Below are positions 15,455 to 25,627 of a stretch of DNA of 64,000 bases, in pieces (position 1 is the stretch's first letter; each line of letters opens with the position of its first letter). This stretch comes from Amygdalobacter indicium (GTDB taxonomy: Bacteria; Bacillota; Clostridia; Saccharofermentanales; Fastidiosipilaceae). The notes beneath the pieces were generated by a model. The model was not told where the DNA came from. It made no database searches and saw nothing but the letters and a program-made list of their open reading frames with translations. The stretch lies in NCBI RefSeq assembly GCF_029101545.1, contig NZ_CP118866.1, forward strand, positions 1,054,001 to 1,118,000, written 5' to 3'. Both the position numbers and the translations under genes were made by a program.

Positions 15455-18190
15455 CTAATATTCAGTTGCCGGCGGCAGCTCGACAGTTCCGTTCAGGAAG
15501 CGTAATTTTCCGGCCCAGGCCTGCAGACACTTCTTATCTGTCGTACACAAAGTGCTGTAATCGGCGCAGGCAGCTTCCGCCTCCTGCGGGACTTCCACCG
15601 TTAAATCATGGACATTTACCAATTTTTCCTGCAAATAATAATCGGCCAAACGGTTCTCCACATAAGCCGTCAAAGTTTTCCTAAGCGGTCGGGCGCCGTA
15701 ACGTTCATCATAACCCAAAGCCGCCAATAAATTCTGCGCTTTGTCGGATAAAACAATTTGCAGTTTTTTACTTTGCAAAGCCTGATTCAACTCCCGCAAC
15801 ATCAATGCGATAATTTGCCGAATTTCCTTAATCTGCAAATGGCGGAAAATAATAATTTCGTCCACACGATTAAGGAATTCCGGGCGGAAATGTTCCTGTA
15901 AAGCCGTCTGAACCTGCTGTTCCAAAGAATCATAGCTGTCTGCACCGAAACCGATTTTAGCTTGTTTAAAGCCCGTTCCGGCGTTACTGGTCATCACAAT
16001 TATCGTATTACGGAAATTAACCGTACGCCCCTGGCTGTCCGTCAAACGTCCTTCATCCAAAATCTGCAGCAAAATATTGAAGACATCTTTGTGCGCTTTT
16101 TCAATTTCATCCAGAAGAATGACACTGTAAGGATTACGCCTTACTTTTTCCGTCAGCTGACCGGCATCTTCATAACCGACATAACCGGGAGGCGAACCTA
16201 TCATTTTAGAAACGGTATGAGATTCCATATATTCCGACATATCCAATCTGATATAAGCATCCTTGCGTCCGAACATGCAGGCAGCCAAAGTTTTGACCAA
16301 TTCGGTTTTGCCGACACCTGTCGGGCCGACAAAAATAAATGATATCGGTTTTTCCGCGCTGCTCAGACCTAAGCGTTGCCGTTTAATAGCTTGAGCTAAA
16401 GCAACTATAGCTTCATGTTGACCGATAACCTTCTCTTCCAGGCGGGAGGCCAAATGCAAGAGCCGTTCACTGTCACTCTCACTGATTTCTTTCACGGGAA
16501 TTCCTGTCCACTGCTCAATAACAGCCGCTATATCGCTGAATTTAATGGCCGTACGGGTCAAATGACTCTCACTGTCCCGAATAATCTCCTCTTCCTGCGC
16601 CAAATTGGCTTTTAAGCCCGCCAAAGCGGCATACATTTTGTTCAAGCTCTTGGCCAAATCTGCTTGTGCCTGTTCCGCCGTCTCATCTTCTGCTGTATTC
16701 AATCGGCTCTTATTGGAGTTTTGCACTTCCCCGGCATTGGCAATCAAATCTTCTGTCGCTTTAATTTGTGCTTTCAGACTTTTTGCCTTTTTCCAAGCTC
16801 TTTGATAAATATTCAAATATTTGTTATGTAAATTAGCCTGTGAACCGGCCTCGTCCAAAATATCGATCGCTTTATCCGGGAAAAAACGGTTCGTAATGTA
16901 ACGTTCCGCCAAGTCATATGTCGCTTGAATCACTTGATCTGAATAAGTGACATAATGATAATCCTGCAAATAATCACGCTTATCATACAGCATCGCCAAA
17001 GTATCCGCTTTATTCGGTTCTTTGACAATTATCGGCTGAAAGCGACGTTCCAAAGCCGTATCTTTTTCAATTGATTTCCGATATTCCGCCAAAGTAGTTG
17101 AACCGATAATTCGCAACTCACCTCGAGCTAAAGCCGGTTTCAGAATGTTGGCGGCATTCATTGCGCCCTCCGAATTGCCGGCGCCCATGATATTATGCAG
17201 CTCATCAATTACCAATATGATTTTGCCTAAGCTCTTAACCTCATCCACAACACCCTTCAGTCTATTTTCAAACTGACCGCGAAATTGTGTACCGGCGACC
17301 AATGAAGTCATATCCAACAGGTAAACGGTAAAATCCGCCAGCTTTCCCGGCACCTCACCTTTAACGATTGCTTCGGCCAAACCTTCAGCTAAAGCCGTTT
17401 TACCGACACCCGGTTCACCTAAAAGTACCGGATTATTTTTATTTCTACGATTTAATATTTGTATTAAACGGGCTAATTCCGTCTTTCGCCCGATCAGATG
17501 GTCAATTTTACCGGCCTTAACTTCTTCATTCAGATTCAAGGCGTACTTCGGTAAAAATTTTAATTTCCCGCTCGTTTCGGCACTGCCGGACTGCTTTTCT
17601 TCCGCCATAAAAGGTAAATCGGCGAACATGGAATTGGAATCGCCGGCAGCATCGTCAGCTTCTTCCGCCGCAGCGGCAAAGTTATCATCTTTATCGTCCT
17701 TAAATTTTTCTGCCGGAGAAGTAATCGCCGGCTTGTCCGGAATTTTATCTAAAATTGCAGCGGCATCTTTCTCCAGTTTTTTCGCTAAAGCGGCCGTATT
17801 TCCGACAGGATCGGCTTCTTCTTTCTTACCGTCTTTTTTGCGATCGGTTTTTTCTCCGCCATGGGAAAAATATTCCTGGATTTGATTGAATACCTCTTCC
17901 GGCGAACTGTTACCGAAAGTTTCCTCCATAGCGGCACTGATATCACCGTCAGGGAACATTTCCTGCGCATCTTTCATTTTAGTATTGTACATATCAGCAT
18001 TTTCCGGCGTAATTCCCATAGTTTCAAAGGCTTTTTGCAATTCTTTATCCTTATTGACAAAGCCTTCCTTAAAAGCACAGCTTATGCACAGCTTCATCGA
18101 TTTGCCCGGTCTGATAACATGCATAACAGCTACATTCTCATGGCAGATATCACACGGCTCTATTTTGCCGAAAGCATTAAAAGGATTCAT
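15455..18190 (-). CDS. ClpE/ClpC-like AAA+ unfoldase with N-terminal zinc finger
   Basis: Hsp100 ATPase that would feed substrates to ClpP. N-terminal CDICHENVAVMHV...LCISC (residues 13-39) is a four-Cys zinc finger as in ClpE, and no paired Clp-N repeats follow. Residues ~100-215 are acidic, Ala/Lys/Asp-rich and probably disordered. Then come two AAA modules: GEPGVGKTALAEGLA with LVIDELHNIMGAG, and GPTGVGKTELVKTLA with VILLDEIEKAHKD, separated by a helical middle domain (~430-560). 911 residues, longer than ClpE (~750) because of the linker and middle domain. GAGGCG precedes the ATG. No CtsR box was recognised upstream. Confidence 0.88.
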   Translation of the reverse strand: MNPFNAFGKIEPCDICHENVAVMHVIRPGKSMKLCISCAFKEGFVNKDKELQKAFETMGITPENADMYNTKMKDAQEMFPDGDISAAMEETFGNSSPEEVFNQIQEYFSHGGEKTDRKKDGKKEEADPVGNTAALAKKLEKDAAAILDKIPDKPAITSPAEKFKDDKDDNFAAAAEEADDAAGDSNSMFADLPFMAEEKQSGSAETSGKLKFLPKYALNLNEEVKAGKIDHLIGRKTELARLIQILNRRNKNNPVLLGEPGVGKTALAEGLAEAIVKGEVPGKLADFTVYLLDMTSLVAGTQFRGQFENRLKGVVDEVKSLGKIILVIDELHNIMGAGNSEGAMNAANILKPALARGELRIIGSTTLAEYRKSIEKDTALERRFQPIIVKEPNKADTLAMLYDKRDYLQDYHYVTYSDQVIQATYDLAERYITNRFFPDKAIDILDEAGSQANLHNKYLNIYQRAWKKAKSLKAQIKATEDLIANAGEVQNSNKSRLNTAEDETAEQAQADLAKSLNKMYAALAGLKANLAQEEEIIRDSESHLTRTAIKFSDIAAVIEQWTGIPVKEISESDSERLLHLASRLEEKVIGQHEAIVALAQAIKRQRLGLSSAEKPISFIFVGPTGVGKTELVKTLAACMFGRKDAYIRLDMSEYMESHTVSKMIGSPPGYVGYEDAGQLTEKVRRNPYSVILLDEIEKAHKDVFNILLQILDEGRLTDSQGRTVNFRNTIIVMTSNAGTGFKQAKIGFGADSYDSLEQQVQTALQEHFRPEFLNRVDEIIIFRHLQIKEIRQIIALMLRELNQALQSKKLQIVLSDKAQNLLAALGYDERYGARPLRKTLTAYVENRLADYYLQEKLVNVHDLTVEVPQEAEAACADYSTLCTTDKKCLQAWAGKLRFLNGTVELPPATEY

Positions 18191-18256
18191 TTTCGCCTCT
18201 TTCGTTTTGCACTTATTATTCGTTGCTCATTCAATTTTTCTCATTATAACTTAAAA

Positions 18257-21157
18257 TCAGGCTTTGACACCATCATTTGCGGCAGCTTTAATCATTTTAG
18301 CTAAATACTCTCCCGTATATGAATTTTTATCAGCCATAACTTCCTCCGGAGTTCCCGTCGCTATGACTTGACCGCCGTTAATTCCGCCTTCAGGACCTAA
18401 ATCAATAATATAATCGGCTACTTTAATTACATCCAGATTATGTTCGATTACCAGTACTGTATTACCTTGGTCAACTAATTTTTGCAATATATTAATTAAG
18501 CGGGCCACGTCGTCGATATGTAAACCGGTTGTCGGTTCGTCCAGAATGTAAAAGGTAGAACCGGTTGATTTTTTCGCCAGTTCTGCCGCCAATTTAACCC
18601 GTTGAGCTTCACCGCCGGAGAGCAACGTGGAATTATGCCCCAAGCTCAAATAACCCAAGCCTACATCAATTAAAGCCTGCAATTTTCCGGTAATTGCCGG
18701 ATAAGCGGCAAAAAAATCGTAAGCTGTCGCAATATCCATTTCCAGGACATCCGCTATGTTTTTTCCGTTGACCTGAACTTCCAAAGTATTCGATTGATAA
18801 CGTTTACCGTGGCAAACATCACAATCCACATAAACATCCGGCAAAAAGTTCATGGAAATGCATTTGACGCCGTCACCCTTGCACGCCTCGCAGCGACCGC
18901 CGCTGACGTTAAAGCTGAATCTTCCGGCTTTATATCCTCTGGCCCGGGCCAAAGGCATCGCGGCGAATAATTCGCGAATGCGGTCGAATACGCCGGTATA
19001 AGTTGCCGGATTGCTTCGAGGTGTGCGCCCGATAGGCGATTGGTCAATATTGATGACTTTATCTATATTTTCACAATTATTTATTGCCTGTAAATTCGCC
19101 GGCATTAAAGTTGATTTGTTTAATTTAGCCTGTAAAGCCGGCAACAGCGTACTGTTGATTAAACTGGATTTACCTGAGCCTGACACTCCCGTTACAGCAA
19201 TAAATTTACCCAAAGGAAATTCCACCGTGACATCGCGCAGATTATGACAGGAAGCTTTAACAATCTGCAGAAATTTCCCGTTGCCGCGACGTTTTACCGG
19301 ATTATAAGGAATGAACTTTTTACCGGACAAATAAGCCCCGGTCAAAGATGCGGGATTTTGCATGACCTCCTCCGGTGTACCCTGCGCCACAATCCGACCG
19401 CCGTTTTTCCCCGCTCCCGGTCCCAAATCTACCAGATAATCGGATTTGAGCATAGTTTCCTCGTCGTGTTCAACTACAATTACCGTATTTCCTAAATCTT
19501 TCAAACGCTGTAAGCTTTTAAGCAAACGGGTATTGTCTCGTTGATGCAAGCCGATGGACGGTTCATCCAGAATGTAAATAACACCGGTCAAACCGGCTCC
19601 GATTTGGGTGGCCAAGCGGATTCTTTGCGCTTCACCGCCGCTTAAAGTCATAGCGGCACGCGATAAAGTCAAATAAGAAAGTCCTACTTCCAGCATGAAC
19701 GACAGGCGATTCAATATAGCTTCCAACAATTTATCGGCAATTTTATTTTCATTGGCACTTAACGTCTTTTTACTGTCAGCCAAAAAAGTGTAAAGCTCAT
19801 TCAGCGGCAGCGCACATAATTCAGCTATATTTTTGTCACAATAATAAACGGAAAGTGCCTGTTCGTTCAGGCGTTGACCGTGGCATTTCGGACAAAGCGT
19901 TTCCCGCATTATAGGTTCATAAATGGCTGTAATTTCCGAACTGTTGATGTTTTCCCAATAGCGACGATTGAGGCTGTTGATAATGCCTTCGAAACTCCGT
20001 TGATTGGAAGCGGTTTTGAAGTGAAATTTCGATGTATCGACCGGTATCAGCTCGTTATTGTTACCATAAAGCACTAAATTTCTGGTTTCCGGTGCAAGCT
20101 CCTGCCAAGGTTTGTCCAAATCTATTTTGTAATAATCGGCCAGAGCCTGTAAAAGGGCCGTGCCGTAATTATTGCCGTAATTCCAACCGGGCGCCTGTAT
20201 AGCACCGGCCTTCAAAGACCGTTCCGGATGGGCGACAACCGCCTGTTGATCGACACTTTTGAACGAACCTAAACCTTTACATTCCGGGCAGGCGCCTTGA
20301 GGATTGTTGAAAGAAAAAAGGCGTTGTTCAATCTTGCCGATACTTATATGACAGGTCGGGCAAGCATTAATTGTGGAAAATAATGTTCCAAGATCTGCTT
20401 GACTGAATGAGGCTAAAGTTGCCGTCGTTGCAGAATTGCTCAAATTTTTCACGAACAGAATACCGTTCGCCAATTTCAAAGCATTTTCAACAGAGGCAGC
20501 CACCCGGGCCAAATCACCGTAACGCAAAATAATGCGGTCGACAACAACGGCAATTGTATGTTTTTTTTGCTTATCCAAATTAACCGGGCTGTCGTCAAGG
20601 TCGTAAATTTGACCGTCGATAAAGAAACGTACGTAACCTTTTTCGTGGTAATCATTTAACAGTTTTTTATACTCGCCTTTAGCGCCTAAAACCAACGGAG
20701 CCAAAATCAACAAACGACTGCCCTCTTCGTACTGCCTGATTGCCTGTAAAATTTCATCCGGAGATAAATGGGAAATAGGCTGTCGACAACGCGGACAGTG
20801 GGCCTTGCCCAAACGTGCGAATAAAAGTCTGAGATAATCGTACACTTCCGTTACTGTTCCGACGGTGGAACGCGGATTATGTGAATTGGTTTTTTGATCA
20901 ATGGCAACTGTAGGGCTCAAACCGCTGATCGACTGGACATCAGGTTTATGGCTCTGTCCGAGGAACATTCTGGCATAAGTTGACAATGATTCAACATACC
21001 TTCTTTGTCCTTCCGCGAAAATTGTATCAAAAGCCAAGGACGATTTACCAGAACCGCTCAAACCGGTCATAACTATTAATTTTTCCCGGGGCAAATCGAT
21101 GTCTATATTTTGTAAATTATGTTCCTTAGCTCCGCGAATTTTCAGAAATTTCTGCAT
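18257..21157 (-). CDS. uvrA: Excinuclease ABC subunit A
   Basis: DNA-damage recognition ATPase of nucleotide-excision repair. Two ABC modules: GLSGSGKSSLAFDT and GVSGSGKSSLINST as Walker A sites, and LSGGEAQRIRLA and LSGGEAQRVKLA as signatures. The zinc fingers are intact (CPTC...CPEC, and CEACKGDG...CDVCHG). 966 residues, full length. GAGGAGG lies 6 nt before the ATG. uvrB and uvrC are not in the window. Confidence 0.98.
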   Translation of the reverse strand: MQKFLKIRGAKEHNLQNIDIDLPREKLIVMTGLSGSGKSSLAFDTIFAEGQRRYVESLSTYARMFLGQSHKPDVQSISGLSPTVAIDQKTNSHNPRSTVGTVTEVYDYLRLLFARLGKAHCPRCRQPISHLSPDEILQAIRQYEEGSRLLILAPLVLGAKGEYKKLLNDYHEKGYVRFFIDGQIYDLDDSPVNLDKQKKHTIAVVVDRIILRYGDLARVAASVENALKLANGILFVKNLSNSATTATLASFSQADLGTLFSTINACPTCHISIGKIEQRLFSFNNPQGACPECKGLGSFKSVDQQAVVAHPERSLKAGAIQAPGWNYGNNYGTALLQALADYYKIDLDKPWQELAPETRNLVLYGNNNELIPVDTSKFHFKTASNQRSFEGIINSLNRRYWENINSSEITAIYEPIMRETLCPKCHGQRLNEQALSVYYCDKNIAELCALPLNELYTFLADSKKTLSANENKIADKLLEAILNRLSFMLEVGLSYLTLSRAAMTLSGGEAQRIRLATQIGAGLTGVIYILDEPSIGLHQRDNTRLLKSLQRLKDLGNTVIVVEHDEETMLKSDYLVDLGPGAGKNGGRIVAQGTPEEVMQNPASLTGAYLSGKKFIPYNPVKRRGNGKFLQIVKASCHNLRDVTVEFPLGKFIAVTGVSGSGKSSLINSTLLPALQAKLNKSTLMPANLQAINNCENIDKVINIDQSPIGRTPRSNPATYTGVFDRIRELFAAMPLARARGYKAGRFSFNVSGGRCEACKGDGVKCISMNFLPDVYVDCDVCHGKRYQSNTLEVQVNGKNIADVLEMDIATAYDFFAAYPAITGKLQALIDVGLGYLSLGHNSTLLSGGEAQRVKLAAELAKKSTGSTFYILDEPTTGLHIDDVARLINILQKLVDQGNTVLVIEHNLDVIKVADYIIDLGPEGGINGGQVIATGTPEEVMADKNSYTGEYLAKMIKAAANDGVKA

Positions 21158-21204
21158 ACTTCGCCTCCTCGCTCAATTTTAACTATTTGGAAACGAAAAA
21201 CAAT

Positions 21205-21630
21205 TCAGCGTCGGCTGTCCAAATAATTCTGTAATATTATCTCCGCCGCTATTTGATCAACAACCTGCCGCTTAGCCTGACTGTTACGCTTTTTGGCACT
21301 GGCATTCAAAATTTGATGGGCAATGACCGTCGTGAAACGTTCATCGAAATAAGTTAAAGGCAGTCCGGCGGCCGCCTGTAATGTTGTACCGAATTCCCGT
21401 GCTGCAATTTCGCTTTCCGATACCTTGCCGTCGGTTCTCCTGGGTAAACCGACCACTATCTCGCTTACTTCCTGAAGTTTAATAAGATCAAGTAATTCCT
21501 CAATTATTTGCGGTAAAGCTCCCTGTTTATTCGGAATTGTACGAATACCGCGGGCAAATAGACCCATCGGATCGCTTATGGCCACACCGATTCGTACCGA
21601 ACCGTAATCAATACCTAAAACTCTGCTCAT
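21205..21630 (-). CDS. ruvX: RuvX/YqgF family Holliday-junction resolvase-like protein
   Basis: RNase H-fold protein of 141 residues implicated in 16S rRNA 5' processing and proposed as a resolvase. MSRVLGIDYGSVRIGVAISD carries the first catalytic Asp. VVGLPRRTDGKVSE and YFDERFTT carry the other conserved acidic sites. Its ATG overlaps the ireB stop by 4 nt (ATGA), which indicates coupling. The order ireB-ruvX is conserved in Firmicutes; alaS, which often precedes them, is not here. Confidence 0.95.
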   Translation of the reverse strand: MSRVLGIDYGSVRIGVAISDPMGLFARGIRTIPNKQGALPQIIEELLDLIKLQEVSEIVVGLPRRTDGKVSESEIAAREFGTTLQAAAGLPLTYFDERFTTVIAHQILNASAKKRNSQAKRQVVDQIAAEIILQNYLDSRR

Positions 21631-21890
21631 CTCTTACTGCGCAGCTGTTCACAATACATGCGCACTATAACTTCCAACAGTTCATCCCGTTCCATGCGAC
21701 GAATAACGGCCCGAGCGCCTCGATGATTGGTAATATAAGTCGGATCACCCGAAAGAAAATATCCTACCAATTGGTTAATCGGATTATAACCTTTCTCTTC
21801 TAAAGCCAGAAGCACCTCTTGCATGATCTGCTCAGCTTCACTGTTCTTATCCAAGCGTAAATCAAAACGGGCTGTATTGTTGTTGGTCAT
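21627..21890 (-). CDS. ireB: IreB family regulatory phosphoprotein
   Basis: 87-residue cytoplasmic protein of the DUF965/IreB family, a substrate of PASTA Ser/Thr kinases that affects cephalosporin tolerance in enterococci. Recognised from GYNPINQLVGYFLSGDPTYI and the following RGARAVIRRMERDELLE. The N-terminal TARF carries the Thr region phosphorylated in Enterococcus. AAAGGAGTG precedes the ATG. Operon with ruvX. Confidence 0.95.
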   Translation of the reverse strand: MTNNNTARFDLRLDKNSEAEQIMQEVLLALEEKGYNPINQLVGYFLSGDPTYITNHRGARAVIRRMERDELLEVIVRMYCEQLRSKR

Positions 21891-22043
21891 ACTTCACTCC
21901 TTTGGAGAAATTACAATATATTACAACATTATATCATGTTTCATATATTTTTCCTGTTATTTCTCAATTGTAAACGACGTAATCTTAACCGCTGTTTCGG
22001 CTGCAAAAACTGTTTCCGCATAACCGGTTCGAAAAGGCAAAAA

Positions 22044-23468
22044 TCAAACAATTTTACCGAACAAATTATCGCCGTCATAACTGAAAATAACAACTTTGAC
22101 CAAATCGTTGCAGCGATATAAGTCAACTTGCTGCTGTGAAGTAAAAAACACACGCACGGGCAAGTAGTTGAAGCTGTAGCCGTTCATTTCTTTTACTACA
22201 TCAGGCAGCTGATAAAACTGTCGTTGCATGTTGTTAAGGCATTGCTCAGGTGCAATTGCCGCTTCCAGCAAAACCTCATGTTCCCGACCGATTTCCGTCT
22301 TTGCCCGGGCACGCCATAATTCGTTATTCAACTTAATAAACTCTTTGGTCCGAGCACGTTTCAAAGTGTTATCCAATTGATTGGGCAAGCTGTCGGCAAC
22401 AGTGCCGGCTCGCCGGCTGAAGGGGAAAACATGCAAATGCGTAAAGCCCTTGGCCGCTACATAGCGCATACTTTCCTGATGTTCTTCATAAGTTTCACCC
22501 GGAAAGCCGGCGATAATATCGGTAGTTAGGTTCAAATCCTTATACAAATTTTTCAATAAATCAATGGCGCGACTGTATTCTCCGGTCGTATATCGACGAC
22601 GCATCCGTCTTAAAACCGTATCTGATCCGCTTTGGAGCGACAAGTGGAAATGCGGGGTTAAATGTTGTAAATCGGCAATATCGGCAATAAATTTCTTATT
22701 TATTAAACGCGGTTCCAAAGAGCCTAAGCGCAGCCTTTGCAAACCCGGCAGGAGATCAATTGCACGCAAAACATCTATTAAACTGAGATTAATCCCGCTT
22801 TTGCGCCAATCAAGGCCATATGATGATATATGAATACCGGTTAAAACAATTTCTTTAAAGCCGTTGGCCAGAAGCATTGTTGCTTCTTCCACAATTTTAT
22901 CCAAAGGTCGACTTCTAACCGGACCTCGAGCCAAAGGAATGGCGCAATAAGAGCAGTTAAGTTGGCAGCCGTCCTGAATTTTAATGAAAGCACGGGTTTC
23001 ATGTTGTTTACGGACAATACCGTAGTCGGAAAAAGTACAACTCGCCTGTTTTACCGGAATTAAAACGGTAGGATAAGTCACTCCTTTTTGCTCTAAAAAA
23101 TCCCGATACTGCCGATAAACCAATTGAGCGGCATTATTTTTGTCGTCATTGCCTATTCCCATATGGGCACCCAAAGTGTCTTGGGCTAAATCAACTTGAC
23201 AACCGACAGCAACCACATAAGCTGCCGGATTGTTTTTCAGGCATTTATGAACCATCTGCCGTGATTTACGGGCAGCTTCCTGCGTCACACCGCAAGTATT
23301 AATGATATACACCTGCGGTAAACTCTCTCCGTCTTCAATCAAGTCCTGATCTTCCCACCCGTAACTTTGCAGCTGCTGGCTGATGGCATCCGACTCATAA
23401 CGATTTACCCGACAGCCTAAAGTGATAATCTTAAAAATTATTCTTGCTGTTGTTCCTTGTTCCTGCAC
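22044..23468 (-). CDS. mtaB: tRNA threonylcarbamoyladenosine 2-methylthiotransferase
   Basis: Radical-SAM enzyme converting t6A37 to ms2t6A37 in tRNA. The N-terminal UPF0004 domain has three Cys for the second 4Fe-4S cluster (ITLGCRVNRYES, NTCGVTQEAARK, VAVGCQVD). The radical-SAM cluster is DGCQLNCSYCAIPLARG (CxxxCxxC). GLDWRKSG and FPGETYEEH are typical. The C-terminal ~60 residues form a TRAM-like domain. 474 residues. The GTG start at 23468 has GGGAG 8 nt upstream. MtaB rather than MiaB is favoured by the CRVN motif. Confidence 0.92.
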   Translation of the reverse strand: MQEQGTTARIIFKIITLGCRVNRYESDAISQQLQSYGWEDQDLIEDGESLPQVYIINTCGVTQEAARKSRQMVHKCLKNNPAAYVVAVGCQVDLAQDTLGAHMGIGNDDKNNAAQLVYRQYRDFLEQKGVTYPTVLIPVKQASCTFSDYGIVRKQHETRAFIKIQDGCQLNCSYCAIPLARGPVRSRPLDKIVEEATMLLANGFKEIVLTGIHISSYGLDWRKSGINLSLIDVLRAIDLLPGLQRLRLGSLEPRLINKKFIADIADLQHLTPHFHLSLQSGSDTVLRRMRRRYTTGEYSRAIDLLKNLYKDLNLTTDIIAGFPGETYEEHQESMRYVAAKGFTHLHVFPFSRRAGTVADSLPNQLDNTLKRARTKEFIKLNNELWRARAKTEIGREHEVLLEAAIAPEQCLNNMQRQFYQLPDVVKEMNGYSFNYLPVRVFFTSQQQVDLYRCNDLVKVVIFSYDGDNLFGKIV

Positions 23469-23515
23469 ACCCGTTTCTCCCGTAAAACTTCTCTATTCCT
23501 TGTAGTTATCCTATT

Positions 23516-25252
23516 TTAACGCAACTTACGCTGTTTTGGCGCCTTCTTTGCGCCCTTAACTTTGGCTTTGGATTTAGCTTTGGCTTTAGTGGACTTGGAT
23601 GCGCTCCTGCTTAACTCCTTCTTGGTTTTAATGATTGCTTTTTTTAACGCTTTCTTCGACTTGTTCTTTACCGGTTTTTTGCCTAAATAAGGGTCGAGCG
23701 GTATAAAATCAATTAAATAACTTTCCAAATTAACAGCAGACAACTCGACTTTCAGCGACTCGCCCAAACGCAAAACTGTATGTGAACGCATACCTACAGC
23801 TTGCATTTTTTCCGGCAGAAAAACAAAATGATCCGCCAGATTCTTGAAAGCCAAAAAGCCTTCAATCGCATTATCCAAACTCAAAAACAAACCGTGCTGG
23901 ACAAAGCCGCTGATTTTAGCGTTATAATTCGCTCCGATAAAATTATGCATATATTCTGCCGACAGCATCGCATCGACATCTCTTTCCATGACTATAGCAT
24001 TACGCTCCTGTTCGGAAATATAGCTGCAGGTTTCTGCTAAATGTTTAGCCAGACGCCGATTGCTGCGATTATGCCAATAATTTTTCAAAGCTCTATGTGT
24101 CAAAAGGTCACTGTAGCGTCTGATAGGTGAGGTAAAATGACAGTAATCCGCCAAAGCCAAGCCGAAATGCCCGGCAGGCTCTTTTTGGTAAACAGCTTTA
24201 GCCTGACTGCGCAAAAGCATCGTTTGCAAGGTGGTGAAAGCCGGATGTTCTTCATTCAACTCTAAAAATCTGCTGACATCCTTCGGCTGCAGCCGTGTAA
24301 GATTGTTGAAATGACGCGGCATTTTAGCGTTCAGACTGCGAGCTAAAGTTAAGAAAGCGGTAAATTTATCCGCCTCCGGTAAGCCGTGGGTTCGATAAAC
24401 AATCGGTATTTCGTGTTCTTGCGCATAAGCGGCGACAAATTCATTGGCCGCAATCATAAATTCTTCTATCAGGCGATTGGCCCAGGTTATTTCATGTTTA
24501 CCGGCAAAAACAGGTTGATGTTGCTCATTGAATTCAAAGCTCAATTCCGGCAAATCGAACATAATCGAACCTTTTTGCTGCCGTCTGCGCGCCAATTCGG
24601 CCGCCAACTTTTTGGCAAGGCAAATCATCGGCGCCAGCTGTCTGTATTTCTTCGGCATATTTTGTAATTGTCCGGCGCTTAATTTTTCGTAAGCTAAATC
24701 GTCTTCCAACTCTCCTTGACCGAAATAATTATAAAGGTCGGTATAAACGGCCCGAAGATCGCTCCTGATCACCGACTCATAGACATCGCCGCCGCGGAAA
24801 TTACCGTCCGCGTCATAAATCAGTTCAACTGTCAACGTCAATTTATCCGTATCCGGATTCAATGAACACAAATCATCCGACAAGCGGTGCGGCAACATCG
24901 GCAAGACCGTTTCACCTAAATAATAACTGTTGCCCCGAGCATAAGCTTCCCGATCAAGCGCCGTATTGGCGCGTACATAATGGCTGACATCGGCAATATG
25001 CACGAACAGATGCCGCCAGGCATTACTATCCGTCGTCAAAGAAACAGCATCGTCCAAATCCTTAGCTTCCCGACCGTCAACAGTCATAGTCGGTAAATCT
25101 CTTAAATCTCGCCGATTACAGGCAAACATTCTAGTTAACGCTCCGTGATTGACCCCTCGCGGCAACGCTTCACTTTCACTTTGACACTCTGCGGGAAATT
25201 CCACCTGTTTCTGCATGAAATCCCTAATAAATTCTATTCTTGTTTTTAACAA
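23516..25252 (-). CDS. rnr: RNase II/R family exoribonuclease lacking cold-shock domains
   Basis: 3'-5' exoribonuclease. The RNB domain starts almost at once: TVDGREAKDLDDAVSL supplies the four catalytic Asp, followed by HIADVSHYV and SLNPDTDKLTLTVELIYD. GFVQHGLFLSLDNAIEGFL is the S1 domain and the tail is rich in Lys and Ala. 578 residues against 700-800 for RNase R: the N-terminal helix-turn-helix and both cold-shock OB domains are absent. The TTG start at 25252 is supported by AAGGAG 6 nt upstream, and the secG terminator lies just before it, so a 5' part has not simply been missed. secG-rnr is a conserved pair; the usual smpB is missing. Confidence 0.88.
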   Translation of the reverse strand: MLKTRIEFIRDFMQKQVEFPAECQSESEALPRGVNHGALTRMFACNRRDLRDLPTMTVDGREAKDLDDAVSLTTDSNAWRHLFVHIADVSHYVRANTALDREAYARGNSYYLGETVLPMLPHRLSDDLCSLNPDTDKLTLTVELIYDADGNFRGGDVYESVIRSDLRAVYTDLYNYFGQGELEDDLAYEKLSAGQLQNMPKKYRQLAPMICLAKKLAAELARRRQQKGSIMFDLPELSFEFNEQHQPVFAGKHEITWANRLIEEFMIAANEFVAAYAQEHEIPIVYRTHGLPEADKFTAFLTLARSLNAKMPRHFNNLTRLQPKDVSRFLELNEEHPAFTTLQTMLLRSQAKAVYQKEPAGHFGLALADYCHFTSPIRRYSDLLTHRALKNYWHNRSNRRLAKHLAETCSYISEQERNAIVMERDVDAMLSAEYMHNFIGANYNAKISGFVQHGLFLSLDNAIEGFLAFKNLADHFVFLPEKMQAVGMRSHTVLRLGESLKVELSAVNLESYLIDFIPLDPYLGKKPVKNKSKKALKKAIIKTKKELSRSASKSTKAKAKSKAKVKGAKKAPKQRKLR

Positions 25253-25269
25253 TTTTTTCTCCTTGTAAT

Positions 25270-25298
25270 AAAAAAGGCAGCCGCTGATACGACCGCCT
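25270..25298 (-). terminator. Hairpin between secG and rnr
   Basis: AGGCGGTCG pairs with GCGGCTGCCT over nine pairs including G-U, with loop TATCA, followed by six T. It ends just before the rnr ribosome binding site, so it may partly limit read-through into rnr. Confidence 0.65.
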
Positions 25299-25325
25299 CT
25301 ATCTTCAAATCTTCTTCGTGTTATG

Positions 25326-25556
25326 TTATTGAATAATAAAATTCAAAACAACAGTCAAGACAATTAAAACTCCGACAAGTACAGTTGTCACTTTCTTCAG
25401 CAACGAATCCATACTGCGTCCTTTGTTATGACCGAAGAATGTATCTGCGCCGCCGCCAATAATTCCTAAACCTGTACTGCTACCTTCCTGCATCATAACC
25501 AGCGCAACTAAAGCTACACAAATAATAACATCTAAAACTGCAATTACGTAGACCAT
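25326..25556 (-). CDS. secG: Preprotein translocase subunit SecG
   Basis: 76-residue membrane protein with two hydrophobic helices (about 5-22 and 52-74). Between them is the family motif QEGSSTGLGIIGGGADTFFG. Auxiliary subunit of the SecYEG channel. GGAG lies close to the ATG. Followed by a hairpin and rnr, as in many Firmicutes. Confidence 0.96.
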   Translation of the reverse strand: MVYVIAVLDVIICVALVALVMMQEGSSTGLGIIGGGADTFFGHNKGRSMDSLLKKVTTVLVGVLIVLTVVLNFIIQ

Positions 25557-25627
25557 TCTCCAACTCCTTCAAAAAGCATGTCTAAAAAAGCAAACCAATT
25601 ATAGCAAACAATTCTGTCAAAATCAAA

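Noticed and set aside
17861..18304. Plus-strand open frame of 147 codons
   Set aside because: Antisense to the N-terminus of the ClpE-like gene and without a ribosome binding site.
23516..25252. rnr as a frameshifted gene with its 5' half nearby
   Set aside because: Upstream DNA is a terminator and secG; no cold-shock domain sequence is visible in any frame between them.
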